Below the pieces are notes generated by a model. That model was not told where the DNA came from and searched no databases. It was given only the letters and a program-made list of their open reading frames with translations. From positions 1-16,872 of the forward strand of contig JARFRL010000272.1 in the NCBI GenBank assembly GCA_029287275.1: a DNA stretch of 16,872 nucleotides, read 5' to 3'. The translations under genes and the position numbers were made by a program. This document shows, one piece after another, positions 1 to 7,181 of the stretch (position 1 is the first letter of the stretch; the number at the start of each line of letters is the position of its first letter). Source of the stretch: Pontiella desulfatans. Lineage in GTDB: Bacteria > Verrucomicrobiota > Kiritimatiellia > Kiritimatiellales > Pontiellaceae.

Positions 1-470
1 TCGTTGCCTTCGTGGGTGAGCGCGTCGGGGCCGTTGTCGACGTCGAGCAGGATCGCGTCGTAGGTGGCGGCTTTTTCGCGGATGACGAGTCCGACGTCGG
101 ATTCGCGGACGATGGTCCGCGGATCTTCGAGCGGGTTGTCGGCGAGCTCGGCGAGATGGCTTCGGTTCCATTTGACGACCGCGGGAACGAGTTCGGCCAC
201 GACGACTTCGGCGGTTTCGCCCAAGCCGTCCAAGGCGGCGCGGGTGGTGAAGCCCATGCCGAGCCCGCCGATGAGCACGCGCGGGTTTTGGCGCGTTCGG
301 ACGCGTTCGCAGGCGAGTTCGGCGAGGGCGTCTTCCGAGCCATGCATGCGGCTGTTCATCAACTCTTCGCCGTTGACGGAGATCGAGAATTCGAAGGCGC
401 GCTGATAGAGCTTCATTTGGCCGTCGTCGCCGGGCACGGTGGTTTCGTCTAGCAAGACCCACGGGTTCAT
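1..470 (-). CDS. Spermidine-synthase-like protein (class I SAM-dependent methyltransferase fold), 3' end outside the window
   Basis: The reading frame begins at an ATG (complement of 468-470) and stays open to base 1, giving 156 codons of an incomplete protein. A Shine-Dalgarno-like AAGGA lies about 7 nt upstream. A nucleotide-binding glycine motif (GGLGMGFT, residues 68-75) follows strand VLI. An acidic strand end (VVVAELVPAVV, 89-99) and AILLDVDNGPD (139-149) match the fold shared by spermidine synthases and class I methyltransferases. The N-terminal part, with EFSI, ELMNSR and a GSEDALAELAC stretch, is typical of the short proteins commonly annotated 'spermidine synthase' that lie outside the true SpeE family. 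The substrate cannot be told, and polyamine synthesis should not be assumed. It is divergently oriented from the pldA region. The family assignment is firm; the function is not. Confidence 0.8.
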   Translation of the reverse strand, partial: MNPWVLLDETTVPGDDGQMKLYQRAFEFSISVNGEELMNSRMHGSEDALAELACERVRTRQNPRVLIGGLGMGFTTRAALDGLGETAEVVVAELVPAVVKWNRSHLAELADNPLEDPRTIVRESDVGLVIREKAATYDAILLDVDNGPDALTHEGN

Positions 471-606
471 TGGGGGTTCCTTGGTTGGTGGAAAAGGGCG
501 GGGATAGTGGCCGCGGCCGCCGGAAAACACAAGCCCCGTTTGAAGGGGTTGGAATCGCGGCGGATTTCCGCTACGTTACGAGGCTTATTCACGCATGGGG
601 GAATGG

Positions 607-778
607 ATGATTCGAAGAAGCCTGCTGGCGCTGGGATTGATGGCGATGGGACGCGGCGCGATGGCGCGGCCTTTGGAGCGCGGCCGAGCTCGTGGCGAAC
701 ACGGATTTCGCCCGTTTGGTGAACGCGACGCCGGAGAAAGATGGTTTCTTTCCGGCCTTGGAGGAGACGTATAAATGA
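607..778 (+). pseudogene. Small secreted-peptide ORF with an apparent +1 frameshift, coupled to pldA
   Basis: An ATG at 607, preceded by GGGGGA, opens a frame reading MIRRSLLALGLMAMGRGAMA, a convincing signal peptide. That frame then becomes arginine-rich and implausible and stops at TAA 772-774. The +1 frame has no start codon and is closed upstream by TGA 638-640, but from about 680 it reads like real protein (ELVANTDFARLVNAT, then FFPALEETYK). It ends in TGA 776-778, overlapping the pldA start as ATGA. Skipping one base between about 640 and 685 (for example at CCT-T, 669-672) would give a secreted peptide of about 57 residues. It could be a true frameshift mutation, a sequencing or assembly error, or programmed frameshifting. 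A weak possible promoter (TTGGAA 549-554, 17 bp, TACGTT 572-577) lies upstream. I recognise no family. Confidence 0.45.
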
Positions 779-1578
779 GCCGCTTGCTCGCGTTTTGTCT
801 GATGCTCGCCGTCGCGCCGGTCGTCTTGGCCCAAACCAACGACTTTCAAGAAATGGAAAACCCGCGGCAGGGCCTTTCGTTTCATCAACCGAATCTCGCG
901 CTGATTGGGAACGATCCGATTTTGGAGATGAAACTCCAGTTTTCATTCAAATACCGCTTCGTGGAGCGGGGGACCTTCGATCCGTGGTGGTTGGCTCCGG
1001 TCAACACCCTGTTTTTCGGCTATTCACAGAAAATGTTTTGGGATTTGGAGGAAGATTCCGCGCCCTATCCCAACAACTATCTGGACAGTTATTTCAGCCC
1101 GGAGCTGTTCTGGCTTTCCCGCGGCATGGCCCCGAGTCTGTTCGAGGCTCAATTTGATCTGCGGGGCGGCTATCAGCATCAATCGAACGGCCGCGACGAG
1201 GTGTTCGGCCGCACGTGGGAGCGGATCTACATCCAGCCCTATTGGACGTGGGGCGAAACGGGCGACTGGCAATTCGTCGCGACGCCAAAGCTCTGGATTC
1301 CGTTCGCGGTCGGGGACGCGATGAGCGATATCGCGGAGTATTATGGTTATGGCGAACTCCATCTCAAATTCGGGAAACATCAAGGATTCGCCGTGGAAAC
1401 CCTACTGCGCAAGGGCATGGAGCGCGGATATGGGGCGGTCGAGCTGACCGCGTCCTATCCCATCCAGCCGTTGAACCTCTTCGCGGTGGGCCAGATTTTC
1501 CACGGGTATGGGGAGTCGCTTCGCCTTTACGACCAGGAAACCACCACCTACCGGATCGGCCTGGCCATTTCGCGCTAG
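775..1578 (+). CDS. pldA: Outer-membrane phospholipase A (OMPLA)
   Basis: This is a 267-residue protein with a signal peptide (residues 1-19, ending VVLA before Q20) and then a beta-barrel-like sequence of alternating hydrophobic residues. The OMPLA active-site motif is clear: HQSNG at 135-139, in which H135 and S137 match E. coli His142 and Ser144. NTLFFGYSQKMFWDL (77-91) and SPELFW (108-113) match other conserved OMPLA blocks. The family hydrolyses acyl chains of phospholipids misplaced in the outer leaflet and works as a Ca2+-dependent dimer. Counting from the histidine, the third catalytic residue (E. coli Asn156, in WNR-Y) is replaced here by E149 (WERIY), so activity may be altered. The gene has a strong GGAGGAG ribosome site and starts inside the stop codon of the small ORF upstream, which suggests translational coupling. 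The length is close to that of E. coli PldA (289 with signal peptide). Confidence 0.9.
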   Translation: MSRLLAFCLMLAVAPVVLAQTNDFQEMENPRQGLSFHQPNLALIGNDPILEMKLQFSFKYRFVERGTFDPWWLAPVNTLFFGYSQKMFWDLEEDSAPYPNNYLDSYFSPELFWLSRGMAPSLFEAQFDLRGGYQHQSNGRDEVFGRTWERIYIQPYWTWGETGDWQFVATPKLWIPFAVGDAMSDIAEYYGYGELHLKFGKHQGFAVETLLRKGMERGYGAVELTASYPIQPLNLFAVGQIFHGYGESLRLYDQETTTYRIGLAISR

Positions 1579-1597
1579 AATCGGATTTCTAATTATT

Positions 1598-1626
1598 TTG
1601 CCAACGGGAGCTCGGAAGGGCATATT
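1598..1626 (+). promoter_or_regulatory. Probable sigma70-type promoter of gpmI
   Basis: A -35 hexamer TTGCCA (1598-1603, five of six consensus bases) lies 17 bp from a -10 hexamer CATATT (1621-1626, four of six). It sits in the short AT-richer gap between pldA and gpmI and would give a leader of about 40 nt that includes the GGAG ribosome site at 1659-1662. This is a pattern match only. Confidence 0.5.
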
Positions 1627-1672
1627 TCCCGGACTTTTTAAGGAAAACCTCGAAACTTGGAGATGACGAATC

Positions 1673-3322
1673 ATGGAACAATTGAAGAAAAACGAAGCGT
1701 TTAGCGGTCCCGAGGGGCCGGTCGTACTGGTCATCATGGATGGCGTCGGCATCGGCAAGAACCCCGACTCCGACTTCGTGAAAATCGCGAACACCCCGAA
1801 TCTGGACTGGCTGCGCGAGAACGCGGTTTACAGCGAGGTCAAGGCGCACGGCGTCGCGGTGGGGCTGCCGGACGACGGCGACATGGGCAACTCCGAGGTC
1901 GGCCACAACGCGATCGGCTGCGGCCGCGTGTTCGAGCAGGGCGCCGCGCTGGTCGGCGCCGCGATCGAATCCGGCTCGATGTACGAAGGCGCCGTCTGGC
2001 AAGAGCTCGTCGCCAACGTCAACGCCAAGGAATCCGCGCTGCACTTCATTGGCCTCTTCTCCGACGGCAACGTCCACTCCAACATCAACCACCTCGAAGC
2101 GATGCTGCTGAAGGCGAAAGAACAGGGCGTTAAAAAAGCCCGCGTTCATCCGCTGATCGACGGCCGCGACGTTCCTCCGACTTCCGTGCTCGAATACGTC
2201 GAGCGTTTCGACGCGTTTCTCGCCGCGATCAATTCCGACGGTTCCGTGGACTACGCCGTCGCGTCCGGCGGCGGCCGCATGAACATCACGATGGACCGCT
2301 ACGACGCCGACTGGAGCATGGTCGACCGCGGTTGGAAAGCCCACGTGAAAGCGGAAGCCACCCCCTTCGCGACCATGAAGGAAGCCATCGAAACCTTCCG
2401 CGCCGACAAGCCGGGCATCCTCGATCAGGACCTGCCCGCCTTCGTGATCGAGCGCGACGGCGCGCCCGTCGGCCCGATCGTCGACGGCGACAGCGTGATC
2501 TTCTTCAACTTCCGCGGCGACCGCTCGCTGGAAATCACCAAAGCGTTCGAAGCCGACGAGATCAGCGAGTTCGACCGCGGGCCGAAGCCGGACGTGATCT
2601 ACGCCGGCATGATGCAGTACGACGGCGATCTGGGCGTTCCGGAGAAATATCTGGTCACCCCGCCCGCGATCGACCGCACCATGAGCGAATACCTTTCCAA
2701 CGCGGGCGTGAAACAGTTCGCGATCTCCGAAACCCAGAAATACGGGCACGTAACCTATTTCTTCAACGGCAACAACTCCGGCAAGTTCGCGACCGAGACC
2801 TGGATGGAAATCCCCTCCGACGTCTGCCCGTTCGAGGACGCGCCGGTCATGAAGGCCGTCGAGGTGACAGACGAAGTGGTCAAAGCGATTGAAAGCGGCG
2901 AGTACGAATTCATCCGCGTCAACTACCCGAACGGCGACATGGTCGGCCACACCGGCGTGTTCGACGCGGTGAAAACCGCGGTCGAAGCCGTCGATCAAGG
3001 CGTCGGCCGGATCATGGAAGCGCTGAAGAAAGCCAACGGAATCATGGTGTGCTCCGCGGATCATGGTAATTCGGACGACATGTGCGAGCTCGACAAGAAA
3101 ACCGGCGAGCTGAAGCTCGACGAGAACGGCAAGCGCAAACCCAAGACCGCGCACTCGCTCAACCCGGTTCCCGCGATCGTGTTCGATCCGTCCGGCGCCG
3201 CGAAAGCGCGCGCGGCGGACGTCGCCGACGCGGGCATCGCGAACCTCGCGGCGACCTGCATCACGCTGCTGGGGTACGAGCCGCCGGCGGATTACACGCC
3301 GAGCCTCGTCGAAGTCGGCTAA
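1673..3322 (+). CDS. gpmI: 2,3-bisphosphoglycerate-independent phosphoglycerate mutase, long plant-like form
   Basis: The enzyme interconverts 3- and 2-phosphoglycerate in glycolysis and gluconeogenesis using two Mn2+ ions and a phosphoserine intermediate; it is cytoplasmic. The alkaline-phosphatase-superfamily pattern is complete. The N-terminal metal site is VIMDGVGIG (about residues 21-29) and the catalytic serine lies in MGNSEVGH. HPLIDGRDVPPTS, GGGRMNITMDRYDADW and FFNFRGDRS form the substrate-binding transferase domain. PNGDMVGHTG and SADHGNSDDM supply the second metal site. At 549 residues it is longer than the usual ~510-residue bacterial enzyme. The GDRIKVW-type extras are absent, but the YLVTPPAIDRT block and the extra charged stretch before TAHSLNPVPA resemble the ~550-residue plant and trypanosomatid type. 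GGAG (1659-1662) is the likely ribosome site. The gene stands alone between its own promoter and a terminator-like hairpin. Confidence 0.95.
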   Translation: MEQLKKNEAFSGPEGPVVLVIMDGVGIGKNPDSDFVKIANTPNLDWLRENAVYSEVKAHGVAVGLPDDGDMGNSEVGHNAIGCGRVFEQGAALVGAAIESGSMYEGAVWQELVANVNAKESALHFIGLFSDGNVHSNINHLEAMLLKAKEQGVKKARVHPLIDGRDVPPTSVLEYVERFDAFLAAINSDGSVDYAVASGGGRMNITMDRYDADWSMVDRGWKAHVKAEATPFATMKEAIETFRADKPGILDQDLPAFVIERDGAPVGPIVDGDSVIFFNFRGDRSLEITKAFEADEISEFDRGPKPDVIYAGMMQYDGDLGVPEKYLVTPPAIDRTMSEYLSNAGVKQFAISETQKYGHVTYFFNGNNSGKFATETWMEIPSDVCPFEDAPVMKAVEVTDEVVKAIESGEYEFIRVNYPNGDMVGHTGVFDAVKTAVEAVDQGVGRIMEALKKANGIMVCSADHGNSDDMCELDKKTGELKLDENGKRKPKTAHSLNPVPAIVFDPSGAAKARAADVADAGIANLAATCITLLGYEPPADYTPSLVEVG

Positions 3323-3334
3323 ACGCCGCGTTCG

Positions 3335-3368
3335 AAGCCGTTCGGGCCGTGAAGAAGCGGGGCTTTTT
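3335..3368 (+). terminator. Possible Rho-independent terminator after gpmI
   Basis: AAGCC (3335-3339) can pair with GGCTT (3361-3365), directly followed by a T run (3364-3368). The stem is short and the 21-nt loop is long, although the loop itself can pair internally (GTTCGGGCCGTGAA). The site begins 12 bp after the gpmI stop, where termination would be expected. Confidence 0.35.
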
Positions 3369-3412
3369 GCTTCGCGCTCTTCGCGGCCTTTTGTTTTAAT
3401 GCCGGCAGATAT

Positions 3413-3898
3413 ATGAAACCTCTTCTGATCTATCTTTCGGCCCTGTTGGTCGCGGCCGCGGCCTTCGCTCAGGACGCCGAGGTTCCATCCACCTCCAAGC
3501 TCGATGAGTACATGGAAGCCGGCATGGAGGTCGCCGGGGTCCGCGCGCCGTATTACGACGAAAACGGCGAGCTCCAGGCGCGCTTGTACGGCGGTCACGC
3601 GAAGGTGCTCGAGGGCGGGGTGGCCGAGGTCGCCAACCTGCGAATCGACGTGTTCCAGGATCAGAAGGTTTTCGCGACGGTTTTCGCGCCCGCCTGCTTC
3701 ACGAAAATCGTGGACGTGGACGGCCGGAACACGCTGGTGGTTTATTCCGAGGGCGACGTGTTGCTGGACATGGAGGAGATGACCATTTCCGGCCGCGGCT
3801 TCCGCTTCAGCTCCGAAAACAACCAATTCGAGATTCTCCACGATTCCACCGTGTTGGTGAAAGCGTCCGCGCGCGACGCGCGGAAGGTGGCGCCATGA
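3413..3898 (+). CDS. lptC: LptC-like LPS export protein, predicted secreted
   Basis: This 161-residue protein starts with a signal peptide (residues 1-19, AFA before Q20). The body is a single OstA/LptC-type beta-jellyroll: VAGVRAPYYDENGELQARL (about 40-58) is the 'structure to lipid A export' opening, followed by alternating strands through VLLDMEEMTISGRGF and FEILHDSTVLV. In E. coli, LptC is anchored in the inner membrane and passes LPS from LptFG to LptA. Here the hydrophobic segment looks cleavable, so this protein may be soluble. Its stop overlaps the next start (ATGA), and lptA-like and lptB follow, which supports the role. No clear ribosome site precedes ATG 3413. A -10-like TTTAAT (3395-3400) sits only 12 bp upstream, so transcription could begin almost at the start codon. 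The fold family is well supported; LptC rather than LptA is the likelier role from size and order. Confidence 0.7.
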   Translation: MKPLLIYLSALLVAAAAFAQDAEVPSTSKLDEYMEAGMEVAGVRAPYYDENGELQARLYGGHAKVLEGGVAEVANLRIDVFQDQKVFATVFAPACFTKIVDVDGRNTLVVYSEGDVLLDMEEMTISGRGFRFSSENNQFEILHDSTVLVKASARDARKVAP

Positions 3899-5157
3899 GT
3901 CGGGGGTGGTCGCTCATCGTCTGCGGCGCGGCCTTGCTTGTGGTCTCCTGTTCGAAACCCGAACGGAGCGCCGAGGAAGAGGCGGAGTGGGCGGACATCG
4001 AGGCCATTGGCGACACCGCGGCCGCGGTTCCGGCGGCGCGCGGCCAAGAGGAGGAGATCGTGGTGGGCGAGGCCGTTCCCGACGAGGAGTTCGCGCCGTA
4101 CGTCCGCGCCTTGGAGCGCATGAAGTCGGTTCGCCGCGGAGAAGGCGAGACCCTGCTGACGAGCGAGACGCTCGCGTTCGATTACGAAGGCGGCTTCGTT
4201 CGCATGGATCGCGGCGTGGTGGTGGAGGACGACCAGGGCGCCCTTGAAACGGAAAGCTTGATCGGTCGCTTCAGCGTCGCGGATCGGTTCGTCGTGGAAC
4301 GGATCGAGATGAAGGGCGGGGTGGCCGCCGCGAGCGGCGAGCGAACCGCGCGCGCCGAGGAAGCGATCTATGATCTCGTCCGATCCTTCGCGTGGCTGTC
4401 GGGGGGCGCGACGCTTTCGGAAAGCACCAACTCGATCTCGGGCGACGACGTGCGAATTTGGTTTTCGGAAGAGAACGAGTTGAAACGCGCCACGGCCGAG
4501 GGGGCGGTGAGCATCCGTTACGGCGAGGTGCTCGCCACGGGCGCCTCGGCGTTTTACGACGCGGCGCGGGACCGCGCCCGGCTGGAAGGCCGCGGCGTGA
4601 TCACGTTCCGAGGCAATCGAATCGCGGCGGAGCGCTTCGAATTCAGGACCGCGGAGGGGAACCGCGAGATGATCTGCGAACCAAACGTGGTGATGGAGGG
4701 CTCGGCCGACGCGTTCGCCGTGGACGGCGTTCCCTCCTCGACGAACGGATTGACCGAAATCCGCGGAAATCGGCTGGTTTATGACGAACGCGCGCGAACG
4801 GTCGAGCTGATCGGCGCGGCGCGGGTACGCGATCCGCGGGCCACGATGACCTGCGAGGAAATTAGACTTAATCTCAAAGAGGATCACGAAATTGATTGGA
4901 TCGAGGCCCGCGACGAGGTAATAATTCAATCAGATGACAGGAGGGCGTTGGCCGAGCGCGCGACCTATCACGCGAACGAAGGATTGTTCACGCTGGAAGG
5001 GGAGCCGAAGGTGAAGCAGGGGCCGCACGTGATGACCGGAGATCGGATTAAAGTATGGCTTGAGCCGCGACGCATGGTCTGCGAACCGAACGCCCGCGTC
5101 CTGTTGCGACTGGACGCGGAAACCAAAGCGAAATTCCTGAAAGATTTGAACGAGTAA
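3895..5157 (+). CDS. lptA: LptA/OstA-like multi-repeat lipoprotein
   Basis: This 420-residue protein begins with a lipoprotein signal. The lipobox is VVSC, with lipidated C19 followed by serine, and there is no Asp at +2 that would retain it in the inner membrane. An acidic, alanine-rich linker follows (about 20-75). From about residue 88 the sequence is a chain of five beta-rich OstA-like units (88-145, 151-208, 213-268, 285-345, 350-405), each with an A-x-x-(F/Y)D/YH opening and a later G-(D/N)-x-(I/V) strand. LptA of E. coli is a soluble ~185-residue periplasmic bridge for LPS, so this protein is more than twice that size and membrane-anchored. It overlaps the LptC-like gene by 4 bp and abuts lptB with no gap, so a common transcript and a shared LPS-export role are likely. 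A large LptA, or an LptC-LptA fusion, are both possible readings. Confidence 0.7.
   Translation: MSRGWSLIVCGAALLVVSCSKPERSAEEEAEWADIEAIGDTAAAVPAARGQEEEIVVGEAVPDEEFAPYVRALERMKSVRRGEGETLLTSETLAFDYEGGFVRMDRGVVVEDDQGALETESLIGRFSVADRFVVERIEMKGGVAAASGERTARAEEAIYDLVRSFAWLSGGATLSESTNSISGDDVRIWFSEENELKRATAEGAVSIRYGEVLATGASAFYDAARDRARLEGRGVITFRGNRIAAERFEFRTAEGNREMICEPNVVMEGSADAFAVDGVPSSTNGLTEIRGNRLVYDERARTVELIGAARVRDPRATMTCEEIRLNLKEDHEIDWIEARDEVIIQSDDRRALAERATYHANEGLFTLEGEPKVKQGPHVMTGDRIKVWLEPRRMVCEPNARVLLRLDAETKAKFLKDLNE
4156..5109 (+). repeat. Five diverged OstA-like protein repeats inside the lptA-like gene
   Basis: Units of about 55-60 residues recur at protein positions 88-145, 151-208, 213-268, 285-345 and 350-405. 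Shared anchors are an aromatic-Asp pair near the start (AFDY, AIYD, AFYD, LVYD, ATYH), a short L-x-G turn about ten residues later, and a (G/A)-(D/N/E)-x-(I/V/F) strand (GDDVRIW, GNRIAAE, CEEIRL, GDRIKVW). The boundaries were set by eye and may be off by several residues. Confidence 0.5.
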
Positions 5158-5895
5158 ATGGCAACTGAAGAAACCTATCTGATCCAGACCGAAAAACTGG
5201 TGAAGGCGTATAAGGGCCGCGAGGTCGTCCGCGAAGTCGAAATCAAGGTGCGAGCCGGCGAAATCGTCGGTCTGCTGGGCCCCAACGGCGCCGGCAAGAC
5301 CACCAGTTTCTACATGATCGTCGGGCTGGTGCGGCCCACCAGCGGCAACGTCTATTTCAACGGAAAGAACGTCACGCGCGTGCCGATGTACAAACGGGCG
5401 CGCATGGGCATGGGCTATCTCTCGCAGGAACCCTCCATCTTTCGCAAGTTGACGGTGAGCGAAAACGTGATGGCGATTCTCGAAACGCTTCCCATCTCCG
5501 GCAAGGAGCGCAAAGAACGCCTCGAAAAACTACTGAACGATCTCAAGATCACTCACCTGGCCAAGCAGAAGGCCTACACGCTTTCCGGCGGAGAACGCCG
5601 CCGACTGGAAATCACGCGCGCGCTGGTGACCAATCCATCCATCATTTTGCTGGACGAGCCGTTCAGCGGGGTCGACCCGCTCGCGGTGAACGATGTGCAG
5701 GACATCGTGCGCGATCTGCGCGATCAGGGACTTGGCGTGTTGATCACCGACCACAACGTCCGCGAGACGCTGGCGGTGGTGGACCGCGCCTATCTGTTAT
5801 GCGAAGGGCAGGTGTTGAGCGAGGGGGATCGTGATTTTTTGGTGAACGACGAGGTGAGTCGCGAGCTGTATCTTGGCCCGCGGTTCAGCATGTAA
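5158..5895 (+). CDS. lptB: LPS export ABC transporter ATP-binding protein LptB
   Basis: LptB is the cytoplasmic ATPase that powers LPS extraction by LptFG and its passage through LptC and LptA. All ABC ATPase motifs are intact: Walker A GPNGAGKTT (41-49), the Q-loop in YLSQEPSIFRKLTV, the signature LSGGERRRLE, Walker B IILLDEPFSGVDP and the switch histidine in ITDHNVRE. The FRKLTV-ENV segment and the FSGVDP after Walker B are typical of LptB as opposed to other ABC proteins. The length of 245 residues is normal (E. coli 241). The start codon directly follows the stop of the lptA-like gene. No LptF or LptG is in the window. In E. coli, lptB is followed by rpoN and hpf; here rpoN is absent and hpf comes next. 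Confidence 0.95.
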   Translation: MATEETYLIQTEKLVKAYKGREVVREVEIKVRAGEIVGLLGPNGAGKTTSFYMIVGLVRPTSGNVYFNGKNVTRVPMYKRARMGMGYLSQEPSIFRKLTVSENVMAILETLPISGKERKERLEKLLNDLKITHLAKQKAYTLSGGERRRLEITRALVTNPSIILLDEPFSGVDPLAVNDVQDIVRDLRDQGLGVLITDHNVRETLAVVDRAYLLCEGQVLSEGDRDFLVNDEVSRELYLGPRFSM

Positions 5896-5916
5896 CACAA
5901 ACGAAAGGAGCAAGCC

Positions 5917-6213
5917 ATGCAAGTAAGTATCACAGGACGGCATGTCACTGTAACCGACAACGTTAAAGCGCACATCAACGATAAGCTTGAGCGGTGTCTG
6001 GGCGTGTTCCCTCGAATAGAAAGCGTGCGCGTCATTCTTGACGTGGAGGCCCGCGTGCAGGTCTCGGAAGTCGTGATTCAAGGAGCCAACCACATCCACG
6101 TTTCCGCGACGGAAAAATCGGAAAACCTGTACGACGCGATCGACCGTTCCATCGAGCACGCCGAGCGCCAGATGCGCAAACAGCGCGACAAGATCCAAGA
6201 CCATCACAAATAA
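5917..6213 (+). CDS. hpf: Ribosome hibernation-promoting factor, short form
   Basis: This 98-residue protein belongs to the HPF/YfiA (sigma54 modulation) family, which binds the 30S decoding region and stabilises inactive ribosomes in stationary phase. The N-terminal ITGRHVTVTDNVKAHINDKL (5-24) is the family hallmark, followed by the alternating strands of the beta-alpha-beta-beta-beta-alpha fold and the basic, dimer-side helix ending HAERQMRKQRDKI. It lacks the extra C-terminal domain of long HPF, so it would be expected to act like E. coli HPF. An AGGAG ribosome site stands 8 nt before ATG. It lies 21 bp after lptB and 29 bp before hprK, and is most likely co-transcribed with both. Confidence 0.93.
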   Translation: MQVSITGRHVTVTDNVKAHINDKLERCLGVFPRIESVRVILDVEARVQVSEVVIQGANHIHVSATEKSENLYDAIDRSIEHAERQMRKQRDKIQDHHK

Positions 6214-6242
6214 ACCGAAACAGGCTCAACAGGAGATATATC

Positions 6243-7181
6243 GTGGCCATAACCGTTAAAACGCTGTGGGATGAAGGCGCGGAAAAGCTGTCGCTTACCG
6301 TAATCGCGGGCGAGCAGTATTTGGATCGTAAACTTCCGGAAACCGCCATGAACCGTCCGGGGTTGGCGCTGACCGGATTCTTTCAGTATTTCGCGAACCA
6401 GCGGCTGCAGATTTTCGGTCTGGCCGAATTCACCTATCTGAAGAGTCTGTCGCAATCGGAGAAGCTCAAGCGTCTTGAGGACCTCTTCGAGCAACAGATT
6501 CCCGGCGTGGTGATTACCCGCAACCGCAAGGCCACCAAGGAGATTCTGGACCTCGCCGAGCGCTTCAAGGTGCCCGTGTTGCGCACGCCGATGGTCACGA
6601 TGGACTTCGTGAACGAGTGCACCGTGCTGCTCGAGAAGTTGACCGCGCCGCAGGAGCGCGTGCAGGGAACCTGCATGGAGCTGATGGGCATCGGCGTGCT
6701 GCTGCGCGGCGACCCGGGCATTGGTAAAAGCGAGACCGCGCTTTCGTTGATCGAACGCGGCTATAGTCTCGTGTCGGACGACGTTACGGAAGTGCGCCTG
6801 ACCAGCCGCGGTAATCTGGCGTGCTGGGCCAACGAGGTCACGCGCTATCACATGGAAATCCGCGGGCTCGGAATCATTCACGTTCCCAGTCTGTTCGGCG
6901 TGGCCGCGATCCGTCGGCAGACCGAACTCGACCTCGTTATCGACCTGAAGCAACCGACCGGCGACGAGGACCGCACCGGCGTCAACCCCGAGTACATCGA
7001 GATCATGGGCGTGCGCGTTCCGTGCATCACGTTGCCGGTGCGTTCCGGGCGCGACATGGCCAACATCGTCGAGGTCGCCGCGCTCAATCAGAAACTGAAG
7101 GAGCTCGGGCACGACGCGGCCAAGGAGCTCGACGATAAAATCATCTATCGGCTCACGAGAGGCAGGGCGCGCAATGGCTGA
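6243..7181 (+). CDS. hprK: HPr kinase/phosphorylase
   Basis: The 312-residue enzyme phosphorylates and dephosphorylates the regulatory serine of HPr according to metabolic state. It starts with GTG behind a good AGGAG (6231-6235). The N-terminal domain (to about 135) has the usual pattern ending VPVLRTP. The catalytic domain carries the P-loop GDPGIGKSETAL (156-167), the acidic pair in LVSDD (D179, D180) and the family signature EIRGLGIIHVPSLFG. The LPVRSGRD segment near the C-terminus replaces the more common LPVRPGRN. Where relatives known to me have His-Gly before the strand leading to the P-loop, this protein has Q141-G142. The last 8 bp overlap the ptsH start, so translation of kinase and substrate is coupled. 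Confidence 0.93.
   Translation: MAITVKTLWDEGAEKLSLTVIAGEQYLDRKLPETAMNRPGLALTGFFQYFANQRLQIFGLAEFTYLKSLSQSEKLKRLEDLFEQQIPGVVITRNRKATKEILDLAERFKVPVLRTPMVTMDFVNECTVLLEKLTAPQERVQGTCMELMGIGVLLRGDPGIGKSETALSLIERGYSLVSDDVTEVRLTSRGNLACWANEVTRYHMEIRGLGIIHVPSLFGVAAIRRQTELDLVIDLKQPTGDEDRTGVNPEYIEIMGVRVPCITLPVRSGRDMANIVEVAALNQKLKELGHDAAKELDDKIIYRLTRGRARNG

Noticed and set aside
531..551. Hairpin CCCC-GTTTGAA-GGGG upstream of the small secreted ORF
   Set aside because: The stem is only four to six pairs including a wobble and no T run follows, and neither flanking gene ends here, so it is not a credible terminator. I could not assign another role.
1589..3841. A 750-codon open frame on the minus strand opposite gpmI and the LptC-like gene
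   Set aside because: It is antisense to a gene with a complete set of gpmI motifs, is rich in His, Val, Arg and Asp in the manner of reversed GC-rich codons, and matches no domain I recognise. High GC content produces such open frames by chance.
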